Assembly (NCBI GenBank): GCA_031835245.1
Contig: JAVKOQ010000435.1
Location: 1 to 38,829 of the forward strand
Length of the DNA stretch: 38,829 nucleotides
Direction of reading: 5' to 3'
Source of the DNA: Balamuthia mandrillaris
Lineage: Eukaryota; Discosea; Longamoebia; Balamuthiidae
In this document: piece by piece, positions 12,932-25,487 of the stretch
Layout: every line of letters begins with the position of its first letter
How positions within the stretch are numbered: position 1 is the stretch's first letter
Position numbers and translations under genes: made by a program
Notes under the pieces: model-generated
Seen by the model: the letters and a program-made list of their open reading frames with translations, nothing else
Database searches by the model: none
What the model was told of the DNA's origin: nothing

Positions 12932-13199
12932 CGTGGACCGGTGGCACACTCTTTCTCTCTCTCCTTTATAGATGATCGTTGATCTGAACGAATGAAAAAT
13001 CAAAAAGTGAGACGATGTGAAGCTTTTGTGGTCGTTTCGTGCAGTTTTAGTGCACAGAAAAACCACATTTGGTTCCGCGAAGCAAAAAAAAAAGTGAAAT
13101 GAAAAAAAATTGAATTTATTTTTTGTGAATTTTTTTCTGGTCACAAAAAAAATAAATAAAAAAACATCTCACACACACATCGCAAACTAAAAACACACC
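12932..13199. promoter_or_regulatory. Divergent promoter between F-box gene and NEDD8
   Basis: This 268-nt spacer separates two start codons facing apart. It holds A/T blocks such as GTGAATTTTTTTCTGG (13124-13139) and an A-rich leader ending CACACCATG for NEDD8. No TATA box or known site could be assigned firmly. Confidence 0.4.
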
Positions 13200-13224
13200 A
13201 TGTTGGTTAAAGTGAAGGTCTCTT

Positions 13225-13262
<38 letters not shown>

Positions 13263-13530
13263 TGATCCGTTTTTTCCTTCTGTTTTTTTTATGATTTGTT
13301 TTTGATTTTATTATGTTTCGCCATTTTTGTGCATGTTGCTTACCCCAAACCCCCTTTTTTTTTTCGTTTTGCCCTTTGCTTAGAACTTGACTGGTAACAT
13401 CATCGACATTGATGTCAACAAGGAGGACACCATTCAAAAGGTGAAAGAGGCCGTGGAAGAAAAGGCCGGTATCCCTCCCAAGCAGCAACGACTTATTTTT
13501 GGCGGCAAAGCCATGTACGTTTCCTCTCCT

Positions 13531-13561
<31 letters not shown>

Positions 13562-13784
13562 TATTCGCTTTCTATGTATTTGTCTCGATTCCTTTTTTGT
13601 TTTTCGTCACCATCACTCCTGCAATCACCCGGTGAGGGTCTTTTTTTCATGTTGTAACTAACCCGCTTCTCTCTCTCTCTCCATTTTAAACAACTTTAGG
13701 GCTGACGAGAGAACTGTTGAGAGCTACAAAATCGAGGCTGGTGCAGTGTTGCACTTGGTGTTGGCCCTCCGTGGAGGTCTCTAA
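13200..13784 (+). CDS. NEDD8: NEDD8 ubiquitin-like modifier, three exons
   Basis: Exons: 13200-13217, 13384-13514, 13700-13784; 77 aa. The protein starts MLVKVKNLTGNIIDIDV, has the ubiquitin-fold core KAGIPPKQQRLIFGGKAM and ends HLVLALRGGL. Ala at the position of ubiquitin Arg72 (LALRGG rather than LRLRGG) is the hallmark that separates NEDD8 from ubiquitin in E1 choice. Only one residue (Leu) follows the Gly-Gly, so one peptide-bond cleavage by a NEDD8 protease would mature it. NEDD8 is attached to cullins and activates cullin-RING ligases, including the SCF complexes in which the two adjacent F-box proteins would act. Exon 1 is only 18 nt and both introns contain sense-strand CT runs. Identification is firm. 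Confidence 0.95.
13229..13256 (+). repeat. (CT)n in NEDD8 intron 1
   Basis: A CT run near the donor end of intron 13218-13383. Confidence 0.85.
13541..13560 (+). repeat. (CT)n in NEDD8 intron 2
   Basis: A CT run in intron 13515-13699, with a second shorter one near 13670-13680. Confidence 0.8.
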
Positions 13785-13864
13785 AACAATAACCACCAGC
13801 AAATCCTCATCTTTGTTTTTTTTCCCAATAGTATTTTTTTTTGTTTTCCCGCTATTTACACTTG

Positions 13865-13900
<36 letters not shown>

Positions 13901-13907
13901 ACTCTCT

Positions 13908-14978
13908 TCACACTTTTCCTTTCTCTTTGTCCGTTGTGGTCCCTCTTCTTCCTCTTCCCTTGCCCTCCTTCACGCAAGACAGCTCCAACAGCTGATCAAA
14001 CCTCTCGATGGACCAAGTGGCCAGCTCCGGCGTAACGTCCGGGTCCGGGTTGTACACGATGGTGTCCACCTTGAGGCGCAACGCCCCCTCCAGCTCGTCC
14101 CTCCGGTGGCCCACAAAGGCCACCTCCTCCGCCGCGAGCTGCAGCTCCTCCAGGACGACCTCGTACATGCGCGGGTCGGGCTTTCGCGTGCCCAGGTGCG
14201 CGCTGTTGACAAAGGCGTGCCAGAGCTGGGTGATGGTCTTTTCTTGGTCGAGGAAGAAGGGCAGGCTGGGGTGGTGCTGGCTCAGCTTGTGCGCCAGCCA
14301 TCGTTTCTTGGTCTCTGTCGTGGCTGCTGAGTCTGATACAGGGAGGAACGAGCTGGTTAGGAGTCTTTGGAAGAAGAGAAGAAGAAGAGAAGAAAGAAAG
14401 AAAACGAAACCGGTGAGCACGGCAAGCTTGATGTCGGTGCTGCATCGCAGCTCATGGAGGGTCTCCGCCACAAAGGGCCGCAGCTCCACGTCGGCATCGA
14501 CCTCCCGCAGTATGGCATGGCCACGGACCCTGACCTGCTCATCCCTGTCGATGGGAAACCCTGCGGCCAACAGGATGGCGTCGTAATAGGCTTCGATGGG
14601 GACCAACCCCCGAAAGGCCTTCTCTCTGAGGTCGGCCATGGTCTTGGTGCGATGCTCTATTTGCTCGGGGGTGGAGGGAGGGTTGAGGGCGATGCTCTCG
14701 TTGCGGGTGGCATGGAGGAGGGCTTGCTGTCTAGAGCGCTTGCGGGTGTAGAGAACGCCGTTGGCGTCGAATATCAGAGCCTTCTTGTGAGGAGCTCCCA
14801 GGAGGCCTTTTGGCTTGAGCGCCGCGTAGAAACGTTTGGAGGCGCACAGGAACGCAAAAGAAGAAGAAGAAGAAGAAGAAGAAGAAGAAGAAGAAGAAGA
14901 AGAAGAAGAAGAAGAAGAACGAAAGGTGGCGGCAAGAGGAAGCCTTCTCCCCAGAGAGAGCGCGGAGGAGCGGCGCAT
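13908..14978 (-). CDS. HAD-fold protein with altered catalytic motifs, probable organelle leader
   Basis: Model: complement(join(13908..14332, 14411..14978)), 330 aa, start MRRSSALSLGRRLPLAATF, which looks like a mitochondrial presequence (Arg/Ser/Ala-rich, no acids). HAD motifs in order: I, KALIFDANGVLYTRKR; cap region with GLVPIEAYYDAILLAAGFPI; II, IKLAVLTG; III, NSAHLGTRKPDPRMYEVVL with the conserved Lys; IV, VAFVGHRRDELEGALRLKVD. Motif I is DxN instead of DxD, and motif IV is GHxxDE instead of GDxxxD. A normal HAD phosphatase reaction is therefore doubtful; it may be a non-hydrolytic or scaffold member. A 114-nt (TTC)n-bearing stretch (14807-14920) is read here as poly-Ser but could be an in-frame intron. 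The gene converges on NEDD8 with 123 nt between stops. Confidence 0.78.
   Translation of the reverse strand: MRRSSALSLGRRLPLAATFRSSSSSSSSSSSSSSSSSSSSFAFLCASKRFYAALKPKGLLGAPHKKALIFDANGVLYTRKRSRQQALLHATRNESIALNPPSTPEQIEHRTKTMADLREKAFRGLVPIEAYYDAILLAAGFPIDRDEQVRVRGHAILREVDADVELRPFVAETLHELRCSTDIKLAVLTGFVFFLSSLLLLFFQRLLTSSFLPVSDSAATTETKKRWLAHKLSQHHPSLPFFLDQEKTITQLWHAFVNSAHLGTRKPDPRMYEVVLEELQLAAEEVAFVGHRRDELEGALRLKVDTIVYNPDPDVTPELATWSIERFDQLLELSCVKEGKGRGRRGTTTDKEKGKV
14857..14920 (-). repeat. Sense-strand (TTC)n near the HAD N-terminus
   Basis: On the + strand, (GAA)n. It encodes about 20 Ser residues if retained. It is flanked by a usable donor (C|GTTCTT, intron from 14920) and an acceptor CCAAAAG at 14807, which would remove exactly 114 nt and keep the frame. 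Confidence 0.85.
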
Positions 14979-15151
14979 CTTGGTGACCCTAACTGGAATC
15001 TTTCTGGAATGCGAGAAATTCCAAACATGTCTTAACATTCGTAAAATGAAAAGAACGCAAGAAATGATACGTACGCAAAGAATGATAAAAATAGTTTTTG
15101 AAGGTCAAACTGACCACCCGGTGAGCAGCATTTACCCGCCAAAAAAACAAA

Positions 15152-15968
15152 ATGAATGAAAAAGAAAAGAAAAAGCAAAAAAAAAATTATATGGAGACAA
15201 GAAGCGCGAAGAAGAAGAGGCGGGAGGAAGCGCGGAAGGCGAGCGGCAGCCCCGTCACCGCCAGCGAAAAACGGCAGCCATCGCGGCCAACGACAAACGA
15301 TAGCAACGTTGCTCCTGCGGACAACAAATGCGGCATCTGCCTAGGCACCGTACGTTGTCCGCTCGGAGTGTTCCTTTTTGTTTGTTTTAAAAAAAAACTC
15401 AATCTGCTCCTTCCTCTTTATTCTTCTCTCTCTCCTTTGTGATCACCTCAATAGATAACTTTATTTGCTGATAATGGCGTTTGTGATCATCCGTTTTGGT
15501 TTGTGTGGTTTTTTTTTAAAACAAAAGATGACTTTAATGCCCTCTTTTCTCGATCACTCACCGGCGGCTACTTTGTTTTTTTTTTTTGATTATCTTCAGT
15601 TTTACGTGTTTGCTTGAATGGAGTAAGATCACCAACTCTTGTCCGGTCTGCAAGCGACGGTTCTCCTCCTTAGCCTCTCGCTCGGTACTTTTTTTTCTCG
15701 CTCTCTGCTCTCTCGCTCTCTCTGCTCTCTCGCTCTCTCTGCTCTCTCACTCTCTCGCTCTCTGCTCTCTCACACTCTTCTCTTGTAACAATGGCACAAA
15801 CAGAGTGAAGGAGGAACGGAGGAACCGCAACGAATTCCTATCCCAGACGCCATACAGAGGCCACATTACACGGAGGAAGAGTTAGAGAGCTTCCTCGCCG
15901 ACCATCAAGATGACCCTGACCTCGTTACTGATGACTTGCATTTGCTCATCCCCAATTTTGCTGCCACG

Positions 15969-16021
<53 letters not shown>

Positions 16022-18452
16022 GACCTCTCGTATTCCGTTGCACTTAAAATCTACAAATCAAAGGTTGGAAAGACTGAGAGAGTTGGCAGCATTGAGAGAG
16101 GATTTTGAGGCAGAGGAAGTATCGGAAGAGGAGGCGTTGGCCGAGGAAGAAAGGGCTGCCGAAGAAGATCGTGAGTATGACCAAGACTTGCTGGATGACT
16201 TGGACGCTGTCAGTCTATGTGGCGAGGATGGTTTGTTTCGGCCTTATGTCCTCCTTCTTTCTTCTATATTCTTTGTTGTTGTTCTCAAATTATTTGTTTT
16301 CTGTGCGACAGATTACAGCTTATCTGAAGGATCATCAGAAGATGAAGATTGGACCTCCACTCTCTCCACACACAAAAACAATAAGCGAAAGCAAGAGAAG
16401 AAGAAAAGAGGTAGCGCTGAAGAAGACGAAGAAGAGAACAGTTTAGATGAGTTCATTGTGAGCGATAATGAACCTATTTTATATTCGGACGATGATTCTG
16501 TTTTAGAAAACACGAAAGGACACCAAGCAAAGAGAGAAAGGGAAACGAAGCAACAACAACGAAGAAGAAGGCTAAGACAAAACTCTGAACGTCAACTCGG
16601 TTCACCTCCTTCACCACTTTTCAGCGATGATGAAGACAAAAATAAAGAAGCAGCGAAGAGGACTAAGAACCCACTTTCTTCTTCATCGCCTAAGCAACCA
16701 AGAGACAAAGGCAAAGACAAGATTACCACTAATTCATCTCCTTCATCTTCTCCTGTTTCTGCGTCTTCTTCTCTCTCGCCATCCTCGGACGAAGACAGCA
16801 ATTCAGACGATGACGATGAAGTGATCATTATTTCAACAACAACAACCAACAACAAAAACAAAGAAACCATAGACCTCATAACACCAACAGCAACCCCAAC
16901 AAGAGCAAAACCCAACAATAACAACATTATGAACGAAGAACGATCAAGAACTGAGTATGAAAATGAGAAAAGAGAACTGTTTTATCGGTTTTTGCGAGGA
17001 TTGAAAGGCAGTGGACTCATAGAGGACTACACTGAGCGTCTCCTGGAGCTGAATCAACGATATGGTCCTGCTCATGATCCTTTTGCTTTTCCTGGATGGA
17101 CTGTTGATCAACTGGTTTGCATTACAGCAAGTTTGAATTCTTCATCAAGTTCCTTAGCATCATCATCATCATCATCTTATTCAGCAATACTTCCTGCTGC
17201 AACTCCTTCAGTTCCTTCTCCTTATTCGGTTTCGTCTTCTGCTTCTTCCCTTGCAGCGAAAGATGCGACAAATGGAGTTAGAACTCACGAAAGGCAAAGA
17301 GAAATCGAAGAAGAGGAAGAAGAATCAGAGAAGGAATCAGACGAAGAAGAGGAGGAAGCCGAGAAACAAGTGAAGACAAAAGTAGCGACTGCACCGATCA
17401 AACAAAAGGATGAAGGAGTGAACCAAGCGACAGAACAAAACAAAGAAGAAACGCAAGAACAAATAGAAAATAAACACAACGATAAGAAGAGAAAGAAAGC
17501 TGCGACACAGGAAATCATCTCAACGACATCCGCAGCAGGTACTGAAAGACCAAAGAAGAGAAAGCAGAGAAAGAAAAAAAAGAAGATAAACGTGGAAGTT
17601 GCCGCCAACGAAATAGAGACAGAAGAAAAAGAAAATAAAGCAGACGCAAACCAGCAGGAAGAAGAGAACACGAGGAATGATTTGAAAGAGGAAGGGGAAG
17701 CACAACAAACACCAAAGAAGAAAAAGAAGAAGAAGAAGAAGCAAAAGAAGCAGGAAGAAGAGAACACGAAGAATGATTTGAACGAAGAGGAAGGAGAAGC
17801 ACAAAGGACACCAACGCAGCCGAAACCAATGCCTGATGACAAAAAGGCAGATGAGGCAACTCTCCCGCAAAAGCAAGAACAAGGCAAGAAACGAAAACGG
17901 AGAGAAATGGAAGAAGAAGAAGCTGAACAGATTCATGATGCAGGCAGACATGCCATTGAGCAGAAAGAAGAACGAGAAACACAGAAGAAGAGAAAGAAGA
18001 AAAGAAGGAAGACCCAACCAGAAGAGAAGACGAATGAAATGGAGAAAGAGGAAGCGAAGGCGGAGAGAAAAGAGAAGAAGAAGAAGAAGAAGAAGAAGGA
18101 AAAGGAGAAGACGAAAACAGAAAACGAGAAGAAGACGGAGGAGAAAGAAGTGGAACAGAAGAAAAAGAAGAAAAAGAAGAAAAAGAAGACAAAAGGTCGA
18201 AGAAAAAGTCTTCCAGCGCCACTTCTCACCAACAACCCACCTGAAGCTTCAACTCCCAACAAGAAGAAAAAGAAAAAGAAGAAGAGCAAAGACAATTCAA
18301 CAGAACAACAACTCTCCAAAAAGTTGCTTCGTCAACAGTCGATGCCTGTCCTACGTGATCAGAAGAACCAACAAGAAGCAGAAAAGAAGAACGAAACTGT
18401 CGAAAAGAAGGTGAAGAAGAAAAAGAAAAAGAAGAGAAGGAGCATCGCATAG
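15152..18452 (+). CDS. PHRF1-like RING-finger protein with long Lys/Glu-rich tail, six exons
   Basis: Exons: 15152-15349, 15455-15498, 15600-15684, 15804-15967, 16064-16230, 16312-18452; 932 aa. The RING is split over the first three exons and only appears after splicing: KCGICLGT + ITLFADNGVCDHPF + CFTCLLEWSKITNSCPVCKR (residues ~58-100). The text ...C.H.FC..CL.EWSK..NsCPvCk.. is the variant seen in PHRF1 (PHD and RING finger protein 1). No PHD follows. A helical acidic segment comes next, then a conserved-looking block (about 16945-17130, FYRFLRGLKGSGLIEDYTER), then about 440 residues dominated by Lys, Glu and Arg, with nuclear-signal-like KKKKK runs. It is probably a nuclear E3 ligase or adaptor. 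ATG 15191 (METRSAKKK) is an alternative start. Intron 4 has a long (CT)n. Confidence 0.8.
15969..16019 (+). repeat. (CT)n in RING-gene intron 4
   Basis: About 25 CT units lie immediately after the donor (GTATTC at 15968), inside intron 15968-16063. Confidence 0.9.
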
Positions 18453-18475
18453 GGGAAAAAAAAACGAACTATAAA

Positions 18476-18485
18476 TTTATTTATT
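18476..18485 (-). terminator. Tandem AATAAA poly(A) signals for the epimerase gene
   Basis: AATAAATAAA on the minus strand, 18-27 nt beyond the epimerase stop codon at 18503 and inside the 50-nt gap to the RING gene. On the + strand the same spot reads ATAAATTTATTTAT, so it could serve both convergent genes. Confidence 0.5.
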
Positions 18486-18502
18486 CCATTCTTCAGGCCT
18501 TT

Positions 18503-21232
<2,730 letters not shown>

Positions 21233-21634
21233 GCAACGCAAAAAAGATTTGTTTAAATATGAAAAATTTTTCGCTCCTCTTTTTTCGACTTTCTTTTTTC
21301 AAACCCAAATTTCGTTGGTTTTTACCATTTTTGCGTCTTCCTGGATAGATGGAACCCTCAAATATCGATTCGTGGCAGATTTTATTGCTGCTTCGAATCG
21401 ATATTTCGGTCGTTTTTACCTGTTTTGGGGCACAGAATCCGATTATCGTATCGAAAGGGTGATACTTTTCGGCTGGATTTCGGTCATGTCGACAAAATTC
21501 ATCCTGCAGTTGTGTTGCAGCATTTGTGCTTCTTTCGAATTAAAAATTTGTAAAATTTTTCTTGGAAAAATTCTACAAAATAAAAGAGGAGAGACGCAGA
21601 GAAGCTGAAGAAACAGCGAACAACAACAAGAGAA
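21233..21634. promoter_or_regulatory. Divergent promoter between epimerase and DNA polymerase genes
   Basis: A 402-nt spacer between two outward-facing starts, with no gene seen. It is AT-rich, with GAAAAATTTTTCG at 21262-21274 and AAAATTTTTC near 21551. A 13-bp perfect inverted repeat lies at 21360-21406. The Pol gene ATG follows the leader AACAACAACAAGAGAAATGG. Confidence 0.5.
21360..21406. repeat. Inverted repeat with 13-bp perfect arms
   Basis: AAATATCGATTCG (21360-21372) and CGAATCGATATTT (21394-21406) are exact reverse complements separated by 21 nt. Each arm contains TATCGAT. It sits midway in a divergent promoter, so it may be a paired binding site rather than an RNA hairpin. Confidence 0.75.
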
Positions 21635-24600
21635 ATGGCTTTCTTCGATGCCTCCGACGAGGACGGCAACCAAGGCAAGATGTTCGTGTGGTACAGGGAG
21701 CCTCCGCCATGCTCCAGGTTCCACGAGCTCTGCCGGGACAACTTTTACCACTTCAACGACCAGGTCTGCGTCCCGCCCGAGCAGCTCCGTTTCCGCCTCG
21801 ACCACAACAACAGGTTGGCCGCCGCAGTGGAGCGGCAGCAGAAGCTGCTCGCCAGCTTGACGCGAAGGAGAAGGCAGCAACAACAGCAAGAGCTGCAACG
21901 GCAGCTCGAGTGTCGACAAAAATTTCAAGAAGCAGAGGAAGAAGACGAAAAGCAAGACGAAGAGGAAGAAGAGAATGAAGAAGCGGAGGAGGAAGACGAA
22001 AAGAATGACGAAGAAAGTTCTTCTTCCTCTGCTTCGATGACGACAACGGATGGGCAAAGGACTGCGGGGGTTGTGGACCAACGGCAGGACTTTACGCCGC
22101 TGTTGAAAGCGGATGCGAGCACTTACTATTCGCTGCAGCAAATGTCTTCTTCTTCTTCTTTTTCCTCTGCTTCTGCTTCGTCTTCCTCTTCTTCTTCTTC
22201 TTCTTCTTCTTCTTCCTCTTCTCTATCTTCTCTCAAGAAACGAAAAACCCTAGAGACAGATTCGCAACATTCTTCTTCATCTTCCGCTCTTCCTCCTCCT
22301 CCTCCTTCTTCTTCTTCTTTTGCTTCTACATCAAAGAAACCGAAAACAACCACAAGTCTCCAACAACAAAACGAGGAACAACAACAACAAGAAACTTACG
22401 AAATCATTGATCTCTCTCAAATGAACATTTCAGCTTTTCAACACTTTCAACAATCTCTCCTTTCTTCTTCTGCTTCTTCTTATTCCATCGAACAACCTTT
22501 TCTGGACAACTCCTCTCCTTCATGCGTTGCGTTAGGAGTACTATTCGAAGACGGCTCTTCCAACTTCTCTCCTGACAACAAAAACAAGAACAAGTCGAAA
22601 AAGCAGGGCGTTGAAAAGAAGATAAAAGGATTTGGCTTACTGTGGAAACAACAACTCTATTTTATACCATTTTCCTCTTCGACGATGAAAGAGAGGAGAA
22701 TGGTAATGGCCGCCTTTTTGTTGGCCGTTTTGAACTCTTCTCACCTACAAAAAGTATGTTACGACCTCCAACAAATGTTACGTGCTCTTTATTCTTCTTC
22801 GGAGAGCAAGATGACAAAACCTACAGCAGTTTATGATCCGAAAATTGCAGCTTGGTTATTGGATCCGGATGAAGGGGCTGATGAGGAGTTTGGAGCGGCC
22901 TACGCTTATGAACGTTTGTTTGCTGGTTATGCTTCTTCTTCCGGTTTGCACTTTTTTATCTTTTTGCTTGTTCCTTCTCTCTTCAACTCACGAACTTCTC
23001 TTTGTCTCTTGCCAACAGATATAACCACACAGTCGTCGTTAAGCTTTTGGAAAGCTCTCAACACTGTCAATCACGTAATGGCTTCTCTGTTTTCGTCGCT
23101 GCAAAGAAATCGCTTGGACTCTGCTTTCTTGCAGCAAGAAATGCTGATGCCTCATGTCCTTTGCCAAATGGAACTTGGTGGCATTTTGTTGGAGATCTCC
23201 GCTTTGACTCAGTATAAAGCTGCGTTGATGGAACGAGCTGCTGTTCTTGAGCAAAAAGCTGAAGAGTACGAGTTATCCTCTTTCTGTTTTATATTTATTG
23301 TGTTATAGTTTGTTGTTTTCTTCTTTATTTTCCTTCCTTCTCGTGCTTATTTCTTCTTCCAAACAAAAAGATGGGCCGAAGAAAAGTTTCTTCTCAGTTC
23401 TTCCAAACAAGTGAGTCACATTCTCTACGACAAACTTCAACTCCCGAAACCAAAGAACAACAACAATTCCAAGCATGACTATGCCACCGGAGCTGCTTGT
23501 CTCCGTGAACTTACCAAACTTCATCCTCTTCCTTCCATCATTCTCGAACATCGTCACATCTCGAAACTCCTGTCAAGTTACATCGATCCATTTGCGCAAA
23601 GAGCAACACATGAAGCGGATGAATTCCTGAGAGGAAAAGGATTGTTTCGAGTTCGCTGTACATGGTCGCAAACGAAAGCAGCAACAGGAAGACTTTCTTC
23701 CGCGGATCCAAATTTGCAAAACTTACCCAGAACAGAGGACCTGACTTTCTTCGTTGGAGGTGCAAATGGAAACGAAGAAGTTCAACAGAAAAGTTTGAAC
23801 CTTAACATAAAAGATGCTTTCGTGTGCGAAGAGGATTGTGTGTTTTTGGCAGCGGATTATTCTCAGCTGGAAATGAGGATTTTGGCACATTGTTGCAAGG
23901 ATGAGGCTTTGTTGGGCTTTCTTCGCAGCGGAGAGGACATCTTTACTGTGTTAGCTAGGTACCATTTTTGTCATTTCGTTCTCCTTCTTCCTTCCCATCT
24001 ACTTGGCTTATTCAATCTCTTTATCTTCCTTTTTAGTCGTTGGTGGCCGAAGTCCTCGAATCCCGAGCAAGAACGCGAAGTCACCAAGAAAATCTGTTAC
24101 GGCATAATCTACGGCAAAGGCGCCGCCGCTCTTGCCAGCGAGCTTCAAGTGAACGAAGACCAGGCACGTCGCTTCTTAGATCGTTTCCTCCAAAGCTTTC
24201 CCAGAATCAAACACTTCATCGACGAGACCAAGGAACAAACTCGGAAAACGGGGAACGTGCGCACTCTTCTCTCGAACCGTTGGCGCTTATTACCTGCCAT
24301 CGTTCCTTCTTCTTATCCTACTGCTTCGCCTTCTTCATCATCTTCTGCAAGTGTTAGCCAGGCGGAGAGACAATGCCTCAACACGCTTATTCAAGGGACC
24401 GCGAGCGACATTGTGAAGAGAGCAATGCTTCAAGTGGAAAAGGAGATTGCGAACACACAGCAAGGGAAAGAGAGAGCGCGAATCGTGATGCAAGTTCACG
24501 ACGAGTTGATATTGGAGGTAAAGAAGGAAGCAGTGGACTGGATGCAAGAGGTGCTTAGGAGGTGCATGGAAGGTGCGGTGCGATTGGAAGTACCTTTGCC

Positions 24601-25399
24601 CGTTCGCATGAAGATTGGAACTCGTTTGGGTTCGTTGCGACCGGTTGATGAAGGCGAAAAAGACAAAGAAAAAGAAAAAGCGGAAGGAGCAACAGAAGAA
24701 AGTGGAATGGGTCCTTCGTTTTCTTCTCCTTTTTCCGCAGGTATAACTTTCTCTCGACCGACAAAGGCTTCGCCTCACAATGAAGCAACAACCACTGAAG
24801 CCCAAAGAGCAGTTTCGACATCCTCTCCTTCTTCGTCTTCGTCTTCTTCTTCTATTACTACGATTTATACTTCTCCGTTTTCCAATGACGTTTCTGTTGA
24901 GTCGAGTTCTACTATCCAGCCATCTATCGCTGTTCCTTCTTCTTCGTCATCATCACCTTCCTTCTCCTTTTCTTCTTCTTCTTCTTCTTCTTCTTCTTCT
25001 TCTTCTTCTTCTTCTTCTTCTTCTTCTTCTTCTTCTTCCTTTTCGCCTTTCCCATCTTCAACTTCACATTCCCCAAATCCAACTTTTGCTCCTTTTGGAA
25101 CCACCACTTCAACTCCCTTTACCACCCCTCCGTCTCCCTTTTCTTCTTTCTCCGGAGCTTTCCCATCTCCTTCTAGCTCTTTCTCCACTTTCATTCCACT
25201 AAACCTTCCTCCTCAACCACAATTTACCAGCCTCACAGAAGAAGAAAAAGAAGAAGAAATCATAGAAGAACAAGAAAGACCGGTGATAGAAGAACGTGCA
25301 AGCACTTTTGTGGAAGAAGAAAGTGTCGAAGAGGACTCTGAGGCTTTGTTCGCTTGCTTCGACCTGGACGCCATGGAAAGAGAAATGCACGAAAGCTAG
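21635..25399 (+). CDS. Family-A DNA polymerase, Pol theta/nu-like, no helicase domain, four exons
   Basis: Exons: 21635-22943, 23019-23265, 23371-23958, 24037-25399; 1168 aa. The exon 2 donor could also be 6 nt later (23271). Pol A motifs: thumb and fingers text ATGRLSSADPNLQNLPR (residue ~625), motif A FLAADYSQLEMRILAH (~675), motif B KKICYGIIYGKGAAALASEL (~732), QGTASDIVKRAM, and motif C VMQVHDELILEV (~865). The segment LHPLPSIILEHRHISKLLSS matches the Pol theta/Pol nu arrangement 'HPLPsIILEwR.I' rather than bacterial Pol I or organelle polymerases. Residues 1-~330 are acidic and Ser-rich with no recognised fold; weak remnants of an exonuclease-like domain follow. The last ~260 residues are Ser-rich, then acidic. 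Expected role: error-prone gap filling, translesion synthesis or end joining in the nucleus. The superfamily 2 helicase fused to Pol theta in animals and plants is absent here. Confidence 0.9.
22181..22220 (+). repeat. (TTC)n coding for poly-Ser in the polymerase N-terminal region
   Basis: TCT/TTC-rich tract within exon 1, read as a Ser run. No suitable donor/acceptor pair flanks it, so it is probably translated. Confidence 0.75.
24970..25038 (+). repeat. (TTC)n coding for poly-Ser in the polymerase C-terminal tail
   Basis: About 23 TTC/TCT units within exon 4, giving a Ser homopolymer in the disordered tail. Confidence 0.8.
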
Positions 25400-25487
25400 A
25401 AACACTGTTTTTTTGTTTTAATGTACAGGTTAAAAAAATTCTCTCTAAAACTTTCTGTTCTGTTCTTCTTTCTTCTTTCAAGTAATG

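Noticed and set aside
13387-13635. NEDD8 exon 2 reading through into an 82-residue protein
   Set aside because: The frame leaves the ubiquitin fold exactly at the donor 13515; splicing to 13700 gives the complete fold ending LRGGL.
21443-22141. Minus-strand Phe/Leu-rich frame opposite the polymerase N-terminus
   Set aside because: It mirrors a Glu/Lys- and Ser-rich exon; there is no membrane-protein pattern beyond composition.
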